A stretch of 7,400 bases of DNA from an uncultured Sulfurovum sp. (GTDB lineage Bacteria; Campylobacterota; Campylobacteria; Campylobacterales; Sulfurovaceae). A program made the translations under genes and the position numbers. Below the pieces are notes generated by a model that was not told where the DNA came from, did not search any database, and was given only the letters and a program-made list of their open reading frames with translations. Positions 6,986 to 7,400 of the stretch are shown piece by piece; the first letter of the stretch is position 1, and the number at the start of each line of letters is the position of its first letter. The stretch is taken from positions 1-7,400 of the forward strand of contig CACVAR010000114.1 in assembly GCA_902727905.1 (NCBI GenBank), read 5' to 3'.

Positions 6986-7001
6986 TTTTTAATAAAAATA
7001 T
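6983..7001. repeat. AT-only inverted repeat in the operon promoter region
   Basis: ATATTTTT (6983-6990) and AAAAATAT (6994-7001) are perfect reverse complements around a 3-base centre. It could be an operator next to the distal -10 box, but both arms are pure A/T, so chance is a real alternative. A second short palindrome, ATACTAGTAT, lies at 7048-7057. Nothing else recognisable, and no further gene, is seen between 6910 and 7075. Confidence 0.35.
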
Positions 7002-7075
7002 TAAATTAAATCAAAAGTTTATTTTTATTATTTATTATTACTAATCAATACTAGTATGTAAGAACTAAAGTCAAA

Positions 7076-7126
7076 ATTAATGAACTAGGTCGTTATATGT
7101 ATTTAAATGCTAAATATCAGTTCTAA
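7076..7126 (+). pseudogene. Orphan 3' end of the TonB-dependent receptor gene (right direct-repeat copy)
   Basis: These bases read in frame as INELGRYMYLNAKYQF and a TAA stop, the same last strand as the receptor ending at 188, with one substitution (Pro to Leu) and two silent changes. Upstream the frame meets TAG at 7052-7054 and similarity vanishes, so only a remnant is present. It probably marks the original junction between the receptor gene and the convergent small gene: its stop codon (7124-7126) overlaps that gene's stop (7123-7125). The duplication fits insertion of the operon at the receptor 3' end with the displaced end left behind. Confidence 0.75.
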
Positions 7127-7400
7127 TGGCTAAACGTTCCAGACTCTAAGTGAGACAAGAACTCCTCTTTACTCATAGAGTCTGGAACCTTCACTACTAC
7201 ATTTCCTAAACGTGCTTTATTTGCAGGGAGTTCGTCTTCGGTATAAAACTTACTGTCATCTAAATACTTATAGGTAATTACAGGTTCGGATTGAACCCAG
7301 TCTTCAGCTAAGAAAGTTCCTTTCTCTGGCTGAAACTGAGTCATATTATTTCTTTCATGATTGAACTTTTGAAGTTCTATACGGGTAATAAATTCTTCTT
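7123..7400 (-). CDS. Small conserved-looking hypothetical protein, probably partial at its N-terminus
   Basis: I do not recognise this protein. It is hydrophilic, without a signal peptide or membrane helix, and contains DDSKFYTEDELPANKARLGN, VVVKVPDSMSKEEFLSHL and the C-terminus ESGTFSH. An internal ATG at 7344 would give 73 residues, but it has only a weak ribosome binding site (AAAGAA), and the frame stays open to the window edge with protein-like sequence (EEFITRIELQKFNHERNN), so the true start may lie outside. The stop TAG at 7123-7125 overlaps the TAA of the receptor remnant, a tail-to-tail arrangement that suggests this was the native neighbour of the receptor before the operon was inserted. 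Codon use is less AT-biased than in the operon. Confidence 0.55.
   Translation of the reverse strand, partial: EEFITRIELQKFNHERNNMTQFQPEKGTFLAEDWVQSEPVITYKYLDDSKFYTEDELPANKARLGNVVVKVPDSMSKEEFLSHLESGTFSH
7136..7188. repeat. 13-bp perfect inverted repeat near the end of the small gene
   Basis: GTTCCAGACTCTA (7136-7148) is the exact reverse complement of 7176-7188. A further 4 bp (7151-7154 with 7172-7175) can extend the stem after a 2-base bulge, leaving a loop of about 17 bases. It lies inside the coding sequence (VPDSMSKEE through LESGTF) and ten bases from the right-hand receptor repeat. It might be a transcription terminator embedded in the gene end, an RNA-stability element or a recombination-associated structure; there is no U-tract. 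Confidence 0.6.

Noticed and set aside
138..7126. The 51-bp repeats as a transposon target-site duplication
   Set aside because: They are far longer than usual target duplications, differ at three positions, lack terminal inverted repeats next to them, and no transposase is encoded between them.
7123..7200. Inverted repeat near the right junction as an integron attC site
   Set aside because: The nearby GTTTAGC does not fit the GTTRRRY core, no matching partner core is found, and the left junction has no comparable structure.

Overview
The window is strongly AT-rich, with short gaps between genes and purine-rich ribosome binding sites close to the start codons. It begins with the tail of an outer-membrane TonB-dependent receptor, so the organism is Gram-negative. 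The base composition and the look of the proteins suggest a Campylobacterota-type genome (Arcobacter, Sulfurimonas and relatives). That placement is an inference, as no marker gene is present.

Layout. Bases 1-188 (+) hold the last 61 codons of a TonB-dependent receptor. From 189 to about 7075 lies an accessory block with three genes, all on the minus strand and read from right to left. They are (1) 6909-4819, a trypsin-like protease + TIR + AAA-type ATPase fusion; (2) 4795-545, a 1416-residue protein with a related ATPase domain, one membrane segment, a long TPR array and an SH3-like tail; (3) 511-197, a 104-residue Trypco1 (trypsin-co-occurring domain 1) protein. Gaps of 23 and 33 bp with a ribosome binding site before each gene indicate one operon, transcribed from an AT-rich region around 6940-7075. 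At 7076-7126 (+) a 51-bp copy of the receptor's 3' end reappears, matching 48 of 51 bases and including its stop codon. It is followed by a convergent small gene, 7123 to at least 7344 (-), which probably runs past the window edge.

Interpretation. Proteases, TIR domains, STAND-like ATPases, TPR arrays and Trypco1 proteins are known parts of NTP-dependent bacterial conflict (anti-phage or self/non-self) systems. The three genes look like one such system: two related ATPases as sensor or switch modules, protease and TIR as paired effector domains, a membrane-anchored TPR scaffold that is visibly evolving by repeat expansion, and the small Trypco1 protein as accessory, regulator or substrate. 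The duplicated receptor tail suggests that the whole operon was inserted as a cassette at the 3' end of the receptor gene, without obvious disruption of either neighbour. The individual domains are recognisable; the exact three-gene arrangement is what deserves attention.
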